Positions 1 to 7,093 of a stretch of 17,573 bases of DNA are shown here, one piece after another. Made by a program: the position numbers and the translations under genes. The notes under the pieces were generated by a model. It made no database searches. It had not been told where the DNA came from and saw nothing but the letters and a program-made list of their open reading frames with translations. Position 1 is the first letter of the stretch. Every line of letters begins with the position of its first letter. The stretch is from a bacterium (lineage in GTDB: Bacteria > Chloroflexota > Chloroflexia > Thermomicrobiales > UBA6265): the NCBI GenBank assembly GCA_029977305.1, contig JAPOLF010000012.1:1-17573 (forward strand), given 5' to 3'.

Positions 1-20
1 ACATCGTGCCGCTCAACTGA
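1..20 (+). CDS. Possible 3' tail of an upstream gene (partial)
   Basis: One frame entering from the left edge reads I-V-P-L-N and stops at TGA (18-20), 47 bases before the metalloprotease start. This could be the last few codons of an upstream + strand gene, but the piece is too short to support a product. The 21-67 stretch holds only the GGAG ribosome binding site of the next gene (55-58). Confidence 0.22.
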
Positions 21-67
21 GACCGGCGATCGGATGGCGCCTGCGTGGACGACCGGAGTTCAGTGTC

Positions 68-1630
68 ATGAATGGGTTGAGGTTTCGCATCGTGAGCGCT
101 GCCGACACCGGGATGTCGCGGGTCCTGCGGGCGTTGGTGGTGCTGATCGTCGTGATGATCCCGGCGATCCCGGCCGCGATGATCCCGCCGGACGATGGTC
201 TCGCGATGGAACGTGCGCTCGGGTCGCATCACCGAACGGTGACCGATGATGCATGCGGCCCGCAGTTGGAGCGGATCACGGTCGGCGATCGCCTCTACTG
301 CACCCACGGCGGCGATGTCCCACCAGTCGGCTTTGCGGTGAACCGGTCAGTGGCGCCCGTCGCGCAGGTCCGGCGATCCGATCGGGTGGTGTTGTGCGTC
401 GGGGATGGCACCACCGGGAAGCGCATCGAGGTGCTGTATCTCTACGACACCGCGCGCGGCAGCCGTCTCACGCAGTTTCGTGATGCGTTCCAGCTGTGGC
501 TGGCGGACGCGGACCAGCTCTTTGCCAAGAGTTCCGAGATGACCGGGGTACGCCTCCAACTGCGGTTTGTCACGAATCCGAGCTGCATGGCGGAGATCCG
601 TTCGGTGCCGGTCAGTGCGGCCGATCTCCGGACCTTCGGGGCGTCGATGGCGGCCGTCCAAGCCCAAGGCTACAACCGCACCGATCGTGACTATTTGCTG
701 ATTGCGGATGCCACGGTGTACTGCGGCATTGGCTCCCTGCGTAACGACTCGAGCCCGGGGCCGACCAACCAGAACAACAACGGCGGCGCATTCGCACGGG
801 TGGACAGCGGGTGCTGGAGTCCCGACGTGATCGCCCACGAGATCATGCACAACCTCGGCGCGGTGCAGCTGGACGCGCCGAATTCCACGGACGCGTGGCA
901 CTGCACCGATGAGAACGACCTGATGTGCTATTCGGACCAGGGGCAGAACACACCGCCGATGCGCAGGGTGTGCGTGACCGGGGTGTGGGCGGACCAGGAG
1001 TGGTTCGACTGCAATCACGATGACTACTTCAACAGCGCACCGCCCGTTGGTTCGTACTTGGACACCCACTGGAACGTTGCGGAAAGCAGCTTCCTCACCG
1101 AGGCATCGCAAACAGCTGCGGGCCTCTCCATCGACCCGACGAGCGGCCCTGTGGGAACCGAGGTCGTGATCACCGCCGTCGGATTGCTCCCGGGGGTTGC
1201 TGCGACCCTGTTCTGGGACCTCCGGTCGATGGGTATCCGCACAGTCGGCGCTGATGGGACGGTGCGGTTTGTGATCACGGTGCCGGAGTCGGTCTACGGA
1301 CCGACAGAGGTGACGATAGCCTCAGACGGTTCGTTGCCGAAGGAAACATTCTCCGTGCGGGCCTCACTGCAGGTGCAGCCTGAGAAGGTCCAGCGGGGGC
1401 GGTATGTGGCGATCCGGCTGCGGGGGTTTGCTGCGGGAGAGTCGATCTCTGTGACGCTCGGCTCGACGCTCGTGTTGCACGTCACCGCGGGCAGCCTAGG
1501 CTCCGTCGACGCGACCTTCGCGATCCCGCGGACCACGGACTACGGTCGGATGACGCTGAACGCCACAGGCGATGACGGGCACAGCGCCTCAACGCAGATC
1601 CAAATCATGCGCAAGCATCGACGGCACTAG
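68..1630 (+). CDS. Secreted zinc metalloprotease (metzincin-like) with C-terminal Ig-like domains
   Basis: Predicted exported peptidase of 520 residues. The ATG at 68 follows GGAG (55-58) by nine bases; a second ATG at 113 would still leave a signal segment. A hydrophobic stretch around residues 19-40 looks like a signal peptide or anchor. The catalytic region carries HEIMHNLG at residues 257-264, giving two zinc-binding histidines (257, 261) and the general base Glu258, followed by a Met-turn-like DLMCY at 284-288. The third metzincin position, normally His, is Gln267; His278 lies shortly after. Conserved-looking cysteines (279, 287 and others) suggest disulfides, as expected outside the cell. 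From about residue 353 to the end are two beta-rich segments (about 353-432 and 433-515) resembling IPT/Ig-like modules, perhaps for substrate or wall binding. It converges on the adenosine deaminase gene with a 4-base overlap. The protease class is well supported; the substrate is unknown. Confidence 0.8.
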   Translation: MNGLRFRIVSAADTGMSRVLRALVVLIVVMIPAIPAAMIPPDDGLAMERALGSHHRTVTDDACGPQLERITVGDRLYCTHGGDVPPVGFAVNRSVAPVAQVRRSDRVVLCVGDGTTGKRIEVLYLYDTARGSRLTQFRDAFQLWLADADQLFAKSSEMTGVRLQLRFVTNPSCMAEIRSVPVSAADLRTFGASMAAVQAQGYNRTDRDYLLIADATVYCGIGSLRNDSSPGPTNQNNNGGAFARVDSGCWSPDVIAHEIMHNLGAVQLDAPNSTDAWHCTDENDLMCYSDQGQNTPPMRRVCVTGVWADQEWFDCNHDDYFNSAPPVGSYLDTHWNVAESSFLTEASQTAAGLSIDPTSGPVGTEVVITAVGLLPGVAATLFWDLRSMGIRTVGADGTVRFVITVPESVYGPTEVTIASDGSLPKETFSVRASLQVQPEKVQRGRYVAIRLRGFAAGESISVTLGSTLVLHVTAGSLGSVDATFAIPRTTDYGRMTLNATGDDGHSASTQIQIMRKHRRH

Positions 1631-2688
1631 ACGCGCAGGCCCAGTTCCTCGCGCAAGTCGTCGCACGACGCGCTGAACGCCTGCAGCAGGCGTGCCCGTT
1701 CCGGTTCGGGGAGGAAGGCGGCGCGCACGGCGTTGCCGGCGATGCGTTGGAGATCGCGCGCGCCGTATCCCCAATGCTCGGCCAGCACCCGGAACTCGTC
1801 GGTGAGGGTGGTGCCGAAGAGCGGCGGGTCATCGGAATTGACGGTCACCAGCACCCCGGCACGATCGAGCAGGGGGAAGGGATGCTCGCCAAGCGCCGGG
1901 GTGACACGCGTGCAGACATTGCTCGTCGGGCAGACCTCAAGGGGAATCTGAGCCACCGCGAGGCGTGCGACCAAGGCAGGGTCGTCGATGGCGCGGATGC
2001 CGTGGCCGATGCGCTCCGCTCCCAACAGGTCGAGCGAGTCGATGATCGTTTGCGGACCGGTGGTCTCCCCGGCATGGGCGACCACATGGATTCCGGCGGC
2101 CCGCGTCGCGGCGAATTCCTCCACGAACAACTCAGGCGGGAATCCCACCTCCGATCCGCCGAGCCCGAGTGCCACCACCCCGTCCTCCGGAGTGAGGTTG
2201 ACGATCCACTCCACGGTGCGGGCGACAGAGCGGTGGTCTGCCCCCTCGTCGCGCACGCCATCGGCAATCCACCGCATCTCCACGCCCAAACGATCCCGCA
2301 CGTCCCGACGGGCGGCGTTCATCGCATCGAGCATCTCGCGGAAATTGAGGCCGCGTTTGCGCACGTTGGTCGCGGGATTGAAGTGAACCTCGATGTACCG
2401 GATGTTCTGGGCGGCACAGTCCTCGCCGAGTTCGCGCACGATGCGCTCGAAGTCCTCCGGATTGCGCAACGTGGTGCACACCGCGACGTAGCACGCGATG
2501 AAGTGGTCGAAGTCGCGGAAGGTGAAGAACGCGGAAAGGTAGTCTTCGGAGTACGTCTGCAGGGGCGTGCCGTGCTTCTGTGCGAGGTCCAGTACCGTGC
2601 GGGGGCGGACCGATCCTTCCAGGTGCACATGAATCTCCGCTTTCGGCATGCGGCGGATGAAGGCGTCGAGTTCGGGCGAGATCGGCAT
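1627..2688 (-). CDS. add: Adenosine deaminase family protein (adenosine or aminodeoxyfutalosine deaminase)
   Basis: 353-residue metal-dependent deaminase of the amidohydrolase superfamily, expected to hydrolyse the 6-amino group of adenosine or a related nucleoside in the cytoplasm. Visible family motifs: HVHLEG (residues 20-25, two metal-binding histidines), HAGE (205-208, metal His and catalytic Glu), His229 in ERIGHG, and NSDDP (284-288, metal Asp). The length is normal for the family. The ATG at 2688 is chosen because GAGG lies five bases upstream and MPKAEIHVHLEG starts right after a short N-terminus; the frame stays open upstream to 2814 but that part looks non-coding. GLGGSE (175-180) differs from the usual adenosine deaminase GxDLxGxE pattern, so the menaquinone (futalosine) pathway enzyme is a real alternative. 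It is divergent from the exonuclease gene across 118 bases. A TATCCT hexamer (2731-2726, minus strand) is a possible -10 box. The 3' end interlocks with the metalloprotease stop in CTAG. Confidence 0.9.
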   Translation of the reverse strand: MPISPELDAFIRRMPKAEIHVHLEGSVRPRTVLDLAQKHGTPLQTYSEDYLSAFFTFRDFDHFIACYVAVCTTLRNPEDFERIVRELGEDCAAQNIRYIEVHFNPATNVRKRGLNFREMLDAMNAARRDVRDRLGVEMRWIADGVRDEGADHRSVARTVEWIVNLTPEDGVVALGLGGSEVGFPPELFVEEFAATRAAGIHVVAHAGETTGPQTIIDSLDLLGAERIGHGIRAIDDPALVARLAVAQIPLEVCPTSNVCTRVTPALGEHPFPLLDRAGVLVTVNSDDPPLFGTTLTDEFRVLAEHWGYGARDLQRIAGNAVRAAFLPEPERARLLQAFSASCDDLREELGLRV

Positions 2689-2806
2689 GGTGTCCTCGGG
2701 TGCGCTGCAGCGTGGTCGTGGCAGGAGGATACGCCCTCGTGCCGAGACGCGTGTGCGAGACTGCAGAGCGGGGAGGGGTTCCAGCGTCAGCACGGAGGAG
2801 ATGACC

Positions 2807-3397
2807 ATGGGCATTCCAGACCATGAACGCGATCGCCTTGACGCGCTGGCCTGGGCGGCGGAGGTCGCGGGGGATCCGCGTGCGGTCTATCTCGATACCG
2901 AGACGACCGGGTTGCGCCCCGGGTCGGATGTCGTCGAGATCGCCGTGATCGATGCGACGGGTGCGCCGCTGATCGACACCCTTGTCCGGCCGCGCAACCC
3001 GATTCCACCGGATGCGGCGGCGATCCACGGCATCTCGAACGAGATGGTCGCGGATGCGCCGACGTGGCCCGAGGTGTTCCCCGACCTGCAGCGCGTGCTC
3101 GAGGGGCGGCGGGTGATCGTCTACAACGCCGCCTACGACTGGAGCATCGTGGATGCGCTCGTCGACATCCACGGTCTGCCGCCCCTTGCCGGGGGTTGGC
3201 AGTGTGCGATGGAGATCTACGCCGTCGTGCATGGGGAATGGAACAGCCGCACCGGGAACTATCGCTGGCAGCAACTCAACCTCGCCGCCAAGCGTTTCCA
3301 GCACAACCCGGGAGGTCACCGAGCGATGGCCGATGCGGAGGTCTGCCGATTGGTGGTCCAATCGCTGGCAGAGATGTACCGCGCCGAGATCGGCTAG
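2807..3397 (+). CDS. DEDDh-family 3'-5' exonuclease (DnaQ/RNase T-like)
   Basis: 196-residue stand-alone exonuclease domain. Exo I is LDTETTGL (Asp30, Glu32), Exo II is YNAAYDW (Asp111) and Exo III is HRAMAD (His171, Asp176), so all acidic metal ligands and the catalytic histidine of the DEDDh class are present. The HGIS segment at 74-77 is also typical of DnaQ-type domains. It should remove 3' nucleotides from DNA or RNA. No polymerase, helicase or UvrC-like domain is attached, so the role (DNA repair, proofreading in trans, or RNA trimming) cannot be read from sequence. ATG 2807 is preferred over ATG 2801 because GGAGG (2794-2798) is eight bases before the former but only two before the latter; a longer in-frame N-terminus back to 2648 crosses the neighbouring gene's start region and is unlikely. 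It converges with the next gene at CTAG 3394-3397. Confidence 0.88.
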   Translation: MGIPDHERDRLDALAWAAEVAGDPRAVYLDTETTGLRPGSDVVEIAVIDATGAPLIDTLVRPRNPIPPDAAAIHGISNEMVADAPTWPEVFPDLQRVLEGRRVIVYNAAYDWSIVDALVDIHGLPPLAGGWQCAMEIYAVVHGEWNSRTGNYRWQQLNLAAKRFQHNPGGHRAMADAEVCRLVVQSLAEMYRAEIG

Positions 3398-3858
3398 AGG
3401 CCGTCTGGTTGCTCGACGATCGCACCGTCCGGATTCTCGAAGGAGGGTGGGGTCGGGCGCGGTTGCCGGGAGACGGCGACATTGGTGCGATCGCGTCGCT
3501 CGGTCTCGCTGACCGGGTCGAAGTCCGCCCAGTGGCAGGGGCCGGCGTGAAGGCCGTCGCAGATCAAGACGGCGCCCGGACGGCGAGCCACCGCGATCGG
3601 GACCACAGTCGCCGCGCGCTGGGCAGGGGGCGGGAATCCCTGCGGGGGTTCGTGGGTGGCGGCGGCACACCATTGGCGATCAACAGGGTCGCCCCAGCCC
3701 GCGTACCGCTGCGCGAGGCTGCCCTTCTTGCGGCGGCCGTCATCGGTGGTGCGGTAGGTGGAGGACTGACGCGGAGGCTGCGGGCGCTGGGAAGGCTGGT
3801 CCGCGTCGCCGGGAGCGCCGGGATCGGTGGGTTGGCTGGTGGGATCGTGCGGCTCCAC
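3394..3858 (-). CDS. Uncharacterised protein, Pro-rich N-terminus and Cys/His cluster
   Basis: A 154-residue protein I do not recognise. Its minus-strand codons end mostly in G or C, as in the real neighbours, and no better candidate occupies this space. The first third is hydrophilic and rich in Pro, Gln, Asp and Ser, probably disordered. A basic RRKKG segment follows, then a more globular part with W-C-x4-H and C-x3-H-x3-C-H clusters (ICDGLHAGPCHWADFD) that could bind a metal. There is no signal peptide or membrane helix. GTG 3858 is chosen because AAGGA (3872-3868, minus strand) lies nine bases upstream; GTG 3903 is open but lacks a ribosome binding site and would crowd the mreB promoter. 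It is divergent from mreB and convergent with the exonuclease (shared CTAG). The antisense frame in this stretch looks like a shadow. Confidence 0.6.
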   Translation of the reverse strand: MEPHDPTSQPTDPGAPGDADQPSQRPQPPRQSSTYRTTDDGRRKKGSLAQRYAGWGDPVDRQWCAAATHEPPQGFPPPAQRAATVVPIAVARRPGAVLICDGLHAGPCHWADFDPVSETERRDRTNVAVSRQPRPTPPSFENPDGAIVEQPDGL

Positions 3859-3924
3859 GGGCGTTCGTCCTTGGTGATGGGTCGGGAGAACCTGCGTCTT
3901 CACGGGGGTTTGGCGGACCCCGTG

Positions 3925-3933
3925 TGGTAGTAT
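3925..3933 (+). promoter_or_regulatory. Putative extended -10 promoter for mreB
   Basis: TGG directly followed by TAGTAT fits an extended -10 element (TGn plus a hexamer matching TATAAT at four positions). No good -35 is seen at normal spacing, which extended -10 promoters tolerate. Transcription would start near 3940, giving a leader of about 74 bases to the TTG start of mreB. It also rules out the GTG at 3924 as the mreB start, since that codon lies inside the promoter. Confidence 0.4.
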
Positions 3934-4013
3934 CGCATTGCGTCTACCCCGCCGGTAGCGGCCCTTCTTGGCCCATGCCGACTGTCGAACCCACCCCCAG
4001 CCCGGAGCGCCCT

Positions 4014-5018
4014 TTGGCGAAGCAGATCGGCATCGACCTCGGGACGGCCAACGTCCTCGTCTATTTGCGCGGGAAGGGCATCGTCATCAACGAGCCCTCG
4101 GTGGTCGCCATCTCCGCGCGCGACGGGAAGGTGAAGGCTGTCGGCCTTGAGGCGCGGAACATGCTCGGCCGCGAGCCGCGTGAGACGATCGAGGTCGTCC
4201 GCCCGATGCGCGATGGCGTGATCGCGGACTACGTGGTCACGCAGGAGATGCTCCGGTACTTCATCAACAAATCCTGCGGCCGGTTCTCGCTGGTGCGCCC
4301 CGAGGTGATGATCTGCGTCCCGGCAGGGGTCACCGGGGTGGAGCGGCGTGCGGTGCGTGATGCGGCGCTGGCCGCTGGGGCGCGCCGGGCCTACCTGATC
4401 AGCGAACCACTGGCGGCGGCGATCGGCGCGAAGGTGCCAGTGGCGGACCCGAGCGGCAACATGATCATCGACATCGGCGGTGGCACCACCGAAGTCGCGG
4501 TGATCTCGCTGAACGGGATCGTGGTCGCGCGTTCACTGCGCGTCGGCGGCAATCGGTTCGACGAGGCGATCTCCAACTACATCAAGCGCAAGTACAACCT
4601 GCGGATCGGCGAGCGCACCGCGGAAGAGGTGAAGATCGCCATCGGCAGCGCGATGCCGGTCGACGAGGACATCCGGATGGAGGTCCGCGGCCGGGACGAG
4701 GTCGCCGGCTTGCCGCGCACGATCCAGATCCACGCGAACGAGGTGACGGACGCGATCACCGAGCCGCTGGAGGCGATCATCGGGGCGGTGCGGTCGGTGC
4801 TCGAGGAGACTCCCCCGGAGCTCTCCTCGGACATCATCGACAAGGGGATGATCCTCACCGGTGGCGGGGCGATGCTGCGCCATCTGCCGGACCTCCTGAT
4901 GGAGGTCACCGGGGTTCCCTGCTACGTGGCCGATGACCCGCTCTCCTGCGTCGCGGCCGGCACTGGGATGGCCCTCGAGCACATGGACGTGCTGCGGGAC
5001 AGCCTCGAAGAGGCGTAG
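4014..5018 (+). CDS. mreB: Rod shape-determining protein MreB (actin-like ATPase)
   Basis: Bacterial actin homologue that polymerises into membrane-associated filaments guiding the elongation machinery for peptidoglycan synthesis. Visible nucleotide-fold motifs: phosphate-1 loop IGIDLGTANVLVY at residues 5-17, the nearly invariant KGIVINEPSVVA, phosphate-2 loop DIGGGTTEVAVIS at 153-165, and adenosine motif LTGGGA around 281-286. Starting at TTG 4014 gives 334 residues and an N-terminus (M-A-K-Q-I-G-I-D) matching typical MreB; GGAG (4004-4007) sits six bases before it. ATG 3975 would add 13 Pro-rich residues and has no clear ribosome binding site. The usual partners mreC, mreD, pbp2 and rodA are not adjacent: the next gene encodes a TerB-like protein and the upstream gene is divergent. 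MreB paralogues such as Mbl cannot be separated from MreB by eye. Confidence 0.95.
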   Translation: MAKQIGIDLGTANVLVYLRGKGIVINEPSVVAISARDGKVKAVGLEARNMLGREPRETIEVVRPMRDGVIADYVVTQEMLRYFINKSCGRFSLVRPEVMICVPAGVTGVERRAVRDAALAAGARRAYLISEPLAAAIGAKVPVADPSGNMIIDIGGGTTEVAVISLNGIVVARSLRVGGNRFDEAISNYIKRKYNLRIGERTAEEVKIAIGSAMPVDEDIRMEVRGRDEVAGLPRTIQIHANEVTDAITEPLEAIIGAVRSVLEETPPELSSDIIDKGMILTGGGAMLRHLPDLLMEVTGVPCYVADDPLSCVAAGTGMALEHMDVLRDSLEEA

Positions 5019-5051
5019 CCGCCGTTCACTGCGTCCGTACGTCGCCGTTTC

Positions 5052-5080
5052 TTGACAGGGCACGCGTCCTCGTCGAAAGT
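5052..5080 (+). promoter_or_regulatory. Possible promoter for the TerB-like gene
   Basis: A perfect TTGACA (5052-5057) lies in the mreB to TerB-like gap. Seventeen bases later is GAAAGT (5075-5080), only a 3/6 match to a -10 box. If used, transcription would begin near 5087, before ATG 5136 and after the longer TTG-initiated frame at 5052. The -10 is weak, so this is tentative. Confidence 0.27.
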
Positions 5081-5135
5081 CGGCAGGCGGCGCGGGGATT
5101 CGCGCTTCGCCGATCTTCCCCACGGGACATGCGAC

Positions 5136-5687
5136 ATGCTGGATGCTTACCGACGACAAACGGCCGAGTTTCTCGAACTGCTGAATGAGCGGTTGGCGGT
5201 CGCCGCTGATGCCATCATCGATGCGGGGGCCTATCCCTCGTTTGACGACCTGCTCAGCGATTACGCCGATTACCTCACCACGCTCTTCAGCACGGTGGCG
5301 AGCCTCGATGGCGACGTCAATCCGGACGAGATGGTGGTGATGCTTTTCCAAGGGATGGAGCGCTTCAGCACCGGCGACGACTACCTCGCCTCCATCAACC
5401 GGATCAAAGCGCGGGCGGCATCGCGTGGGGCGGATCTGCTGGTCATCCCGCCATTCCTCGCTGCTGCGGCGGAGTGCGATCGGCAATTCGGGACCGCGTA
5501 TGCGGCCGACATCGTGAATGCCCTGCTCGGCATGGCGGAGACCCTCGCCGACGCCGATATGAAGCACCATCCCCGCGAAACCCGCTTCCTCGAGGGGTAT
5601 GAGCGGCTGCTTGAGGGGTATTTGCGACGCAATGGCCTTGATGCCTCCGACGACGAGAATGAGGCACCACCCGCGCTCGACGCCTAG
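5136..5687 (+). CDS. Small acidic helical protein, TerB-like (tentative)
   Basis: 183-residue soluble protein predicted to be almost entirely helical and acidic. Two segments resemble each other and the TerB/DjlA-type metal-binding helical fold: a helix, then SLDGDVNPDE (residues 56-65), and later LADADMKHHPRETRFLEGYERLLEG in the C-terminal third. In TerB such Asp/Glu-rich turns sit between helices in an internal duplication. I see no signal peptide, membrane helix or catalytic motif. The tail is charged (SDDENE). ATG 5136 is preferred because the in-frame TTG at 5052 coincides with a TTGACA box; the ribosome binding site (GGGA, eight bases away) is weak. It lies 117 bases after mreB and 143 before the DAHP synthase gene. 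A function in membrane stress or cell envelope biology would be guesswork. The gene is clearly real; the family call is weak. Confidence 0.62.
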   Translation: MLDAYRRQTAEFLELLNERLAVAADAIIDAGAYPSFDDLLSDYADYLTTLFSTVASLDGDVNPDEMVVMLFQGMERFSTGDDYLASINRIKARAASRGADLLVIPPFLAAAAECDRQFGTAYAADIVNALLGMAETLADADMKHHPRETRFLEGYERLLEGYLRRNGLDASDDENEAPPALDA

Positions 5688-5759
5688 TGCGGCAGCAAAG
5701 CATGGGACTTTCGGGTCCGGTGCCGTGTGCTCCCGACGTCGAGATGCAGGCGATACTGA

Positions 5760-5773
5760 AGGCCTGAGGCCTG
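5760..5773 (+). repeat. Tandem AGGCCTG repeat upstream of the DAHP synthase gene
   Basis: Two head-to-tail copies of AGGCCTG (5760-5766 and 5767-5773), each containing the self-complementary AGGCCT, lie 57 bases before the DAHP synthase start. It could be a regulator binding site or a chance repeat. A GATACT hexamer (5752-5757) just before it is a possible -10 box without a clear -35. The rest of the 5688-5830 gap shows nothing else I can support. Confidence 0.3.
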
Positions 5774-5830
5774 TCCGTTCATCGACCGATTTGGTGCTGG
5801 GCGCAGCATTCGTCCCGGAGTGAATTCATC

Positions 5831-7093
5831 GTGGTGGTCAAACTGGTCCTGATGCAACCCGGGAGCGATGCGGCGGCGCATGACGCGGTACGTGCGATGG
5901 CAACCTCCGCCGGACTCGACACCGACCTCTTCTCGGGCGGCGATCGCGTCGCGATGCGCGTCGTCGGGGACATGCCCGATGGGATGCTCGCCCGCTTGAT
6001 CGAGATGCCCGGCGTGGACACCGTGATGGACGACGCCGGCACGGTCTCCAGCCGCACCCGCGATCTGCGCATCGAGAGCCTGAAGCCGCTGATTCCGCCC
6101 GCGATCCTGCTCGAGCAGCAACCGCTCTCGGAGAAGGGTGCGGATCTCGTGCGGTCGACCCGCAACCAGATCAGCGACGTGCTGAATTTCCGGGACGACC
6201 GATTGGTGGTGGTGGTCGGGCCCTGCTCCGCCCACGATCCGGCGGCGGCTGAGGAATACGGGCGACGCCTCCGCGCCGAGGCCGACCGCTTGGCTGACGA
6301 CCTCGTCGTCGTGATGCGGGTCTACTTCGAGAAGCCCCGCACCACGGTCGGTTGGAAGGGCTTGATCAACGATCCGAACATGGATGGCAGCTTCTCCGTC
6401 AACGACGGGTTGCACACCGCCCGTCAATTGCTGTTGACGCTGGCGGAGCTGGGTGTGCCAGCGGGGTGCGAGTTCCTCGATCCGATCCTGCCGCAGTTCA
6501 TCACCGATGTGGTGACGTGGGGCGCGATCGGGGCGCGCACGACCGAGAGTCAGGTGCACCGTGAACTCGCCTCCGGCTTGTCGATGCCGGTGGGATTCAA
6601 GAATGGCACCGGTGGCGGCATCCAGATGGCGATCGATGCCCTGCGCGCTGCCGCCTACCCGCACCACTTCCTCAGCATCACCGAGCAAGGGGTGGCGGCG
6701 ATCGTCTCCACCTATGGCAATCCGGATTGCCACGTGATCTTGCGCGGCGGCTCCGCCGGTCCGAACTACGACGCGACCTCGGTGGCGAGCGTGCTCGATG
6801 GGTTGGAGAAGGCCAAGCTGCTCCGCCGCGTGATGATCGACACCAGCCACGGCAACAGCAACAAGGACTACGCGAAGCAGCCGATGGTCGCTTCTGCGGT
6901 GGCCGATCAGGTTGCGGCCGGGCAGCAGGGGATCGTCGGCGTGCTGATGGAGTCCTTCCTCGTGGACGGCCGTCAGGATGAGCCGGAGGTCTTCGGCAAG
7001 AGCGTCACCGACAGCTGCATGGGCTGGGAGATGACGGTGCCGGTGCTCGATGAGCTGGCCGCTTCGGTGCGGACCCGCCGCAAGCGCGGTTAG
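5831..7093 (+). CDS. aroG: DAHP synthase: FL regulatory domain fused to an AroG-type (class I-alpha) catalytic subunit
   Basis: Catalyses condensation of phosphoenolpyruvate and erythrose 4-phosphate to DAHP, the first step of the shikimate pathway. The protein has 420 residues. From Asp78 (DLRIESLKPLIPPAILLEQ) it follows E. coli AroG almost without gaps: GPCSAHDP (130-137, metal Cys132), YFEKPRTTVGWKGLINDP, GAIGARTTESQVHRELASG, then metal ligands His340, Glu374 and Asp394. All catalytic residues appear intact. Residues 1 to about 72 are extra: V-V-K-L-V-L-M-Q-P-G-S, then GGDRVAMRVVGD and MPGVDTVMDD. This resembles the ferredoxin-like (FL) domain of class I-beta enzymes such as that of Thermotoga, where it mediates tyrosine feedback inhibition. 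GTG 5831 (or the adjacent GTG 5834) follows GGAG (5817-5820) by ten bases. It converges on the amidase gene with overlapping stops. Enzyme call certain; the domain fusion is an inference from pattern. Confidence 0.95.
   Translation: MVVKLVLMQPGSDAAAHDAVRAMATSAGLDTDLFSGGDRVAMRVVGDMPDGMLARLIEMPGVDTVMDDAGTVSSRTRDLRIESLKPLIPPAILLEQQPLSEKGADLVRSTRNQISDVLNFRDDRLVVVVGPCSAHDPAAAEEYGRRLRAEADRLADDLVVVMRVYFEKPRTTVGWKGLINDPNMDGSFSVNDGLHTARQLLLTLAELGVPAGCEFLDPILPQFITDVVTWGAIGARTTESQVHRELASGLSMPVGFKNGTGGGIQMAIDALRAAAYPHHFLSITEQGVAAIVSTYGNPDCHVILRGGSAGPNYDATSVASVLDGLEKAKLLRRVMIDTSHGNSNKDYAKQPMVASAVADQVAAGQQGIVGVLMESFLVDGRQDEPEVFGKSVTDSCMGWEMTVPVLDELAASVRTRRKRG

Noticed and set aside
2132..3673. 513-residue minus-strand frame across the deaminase-exonuclease junction
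   Set aside because: Runs through the deaminase in another frame and antisense to the exonuclease; composition is low-complexity Arg/Pro.
5702..5767. 21-codon ORF before the DAHP synthase gene, considered as an aromatic leader peptide
   Set aside because: No ribosome binding site, no run of Phe, Tyr or Trp codons, and no attenuator-like hairpins.
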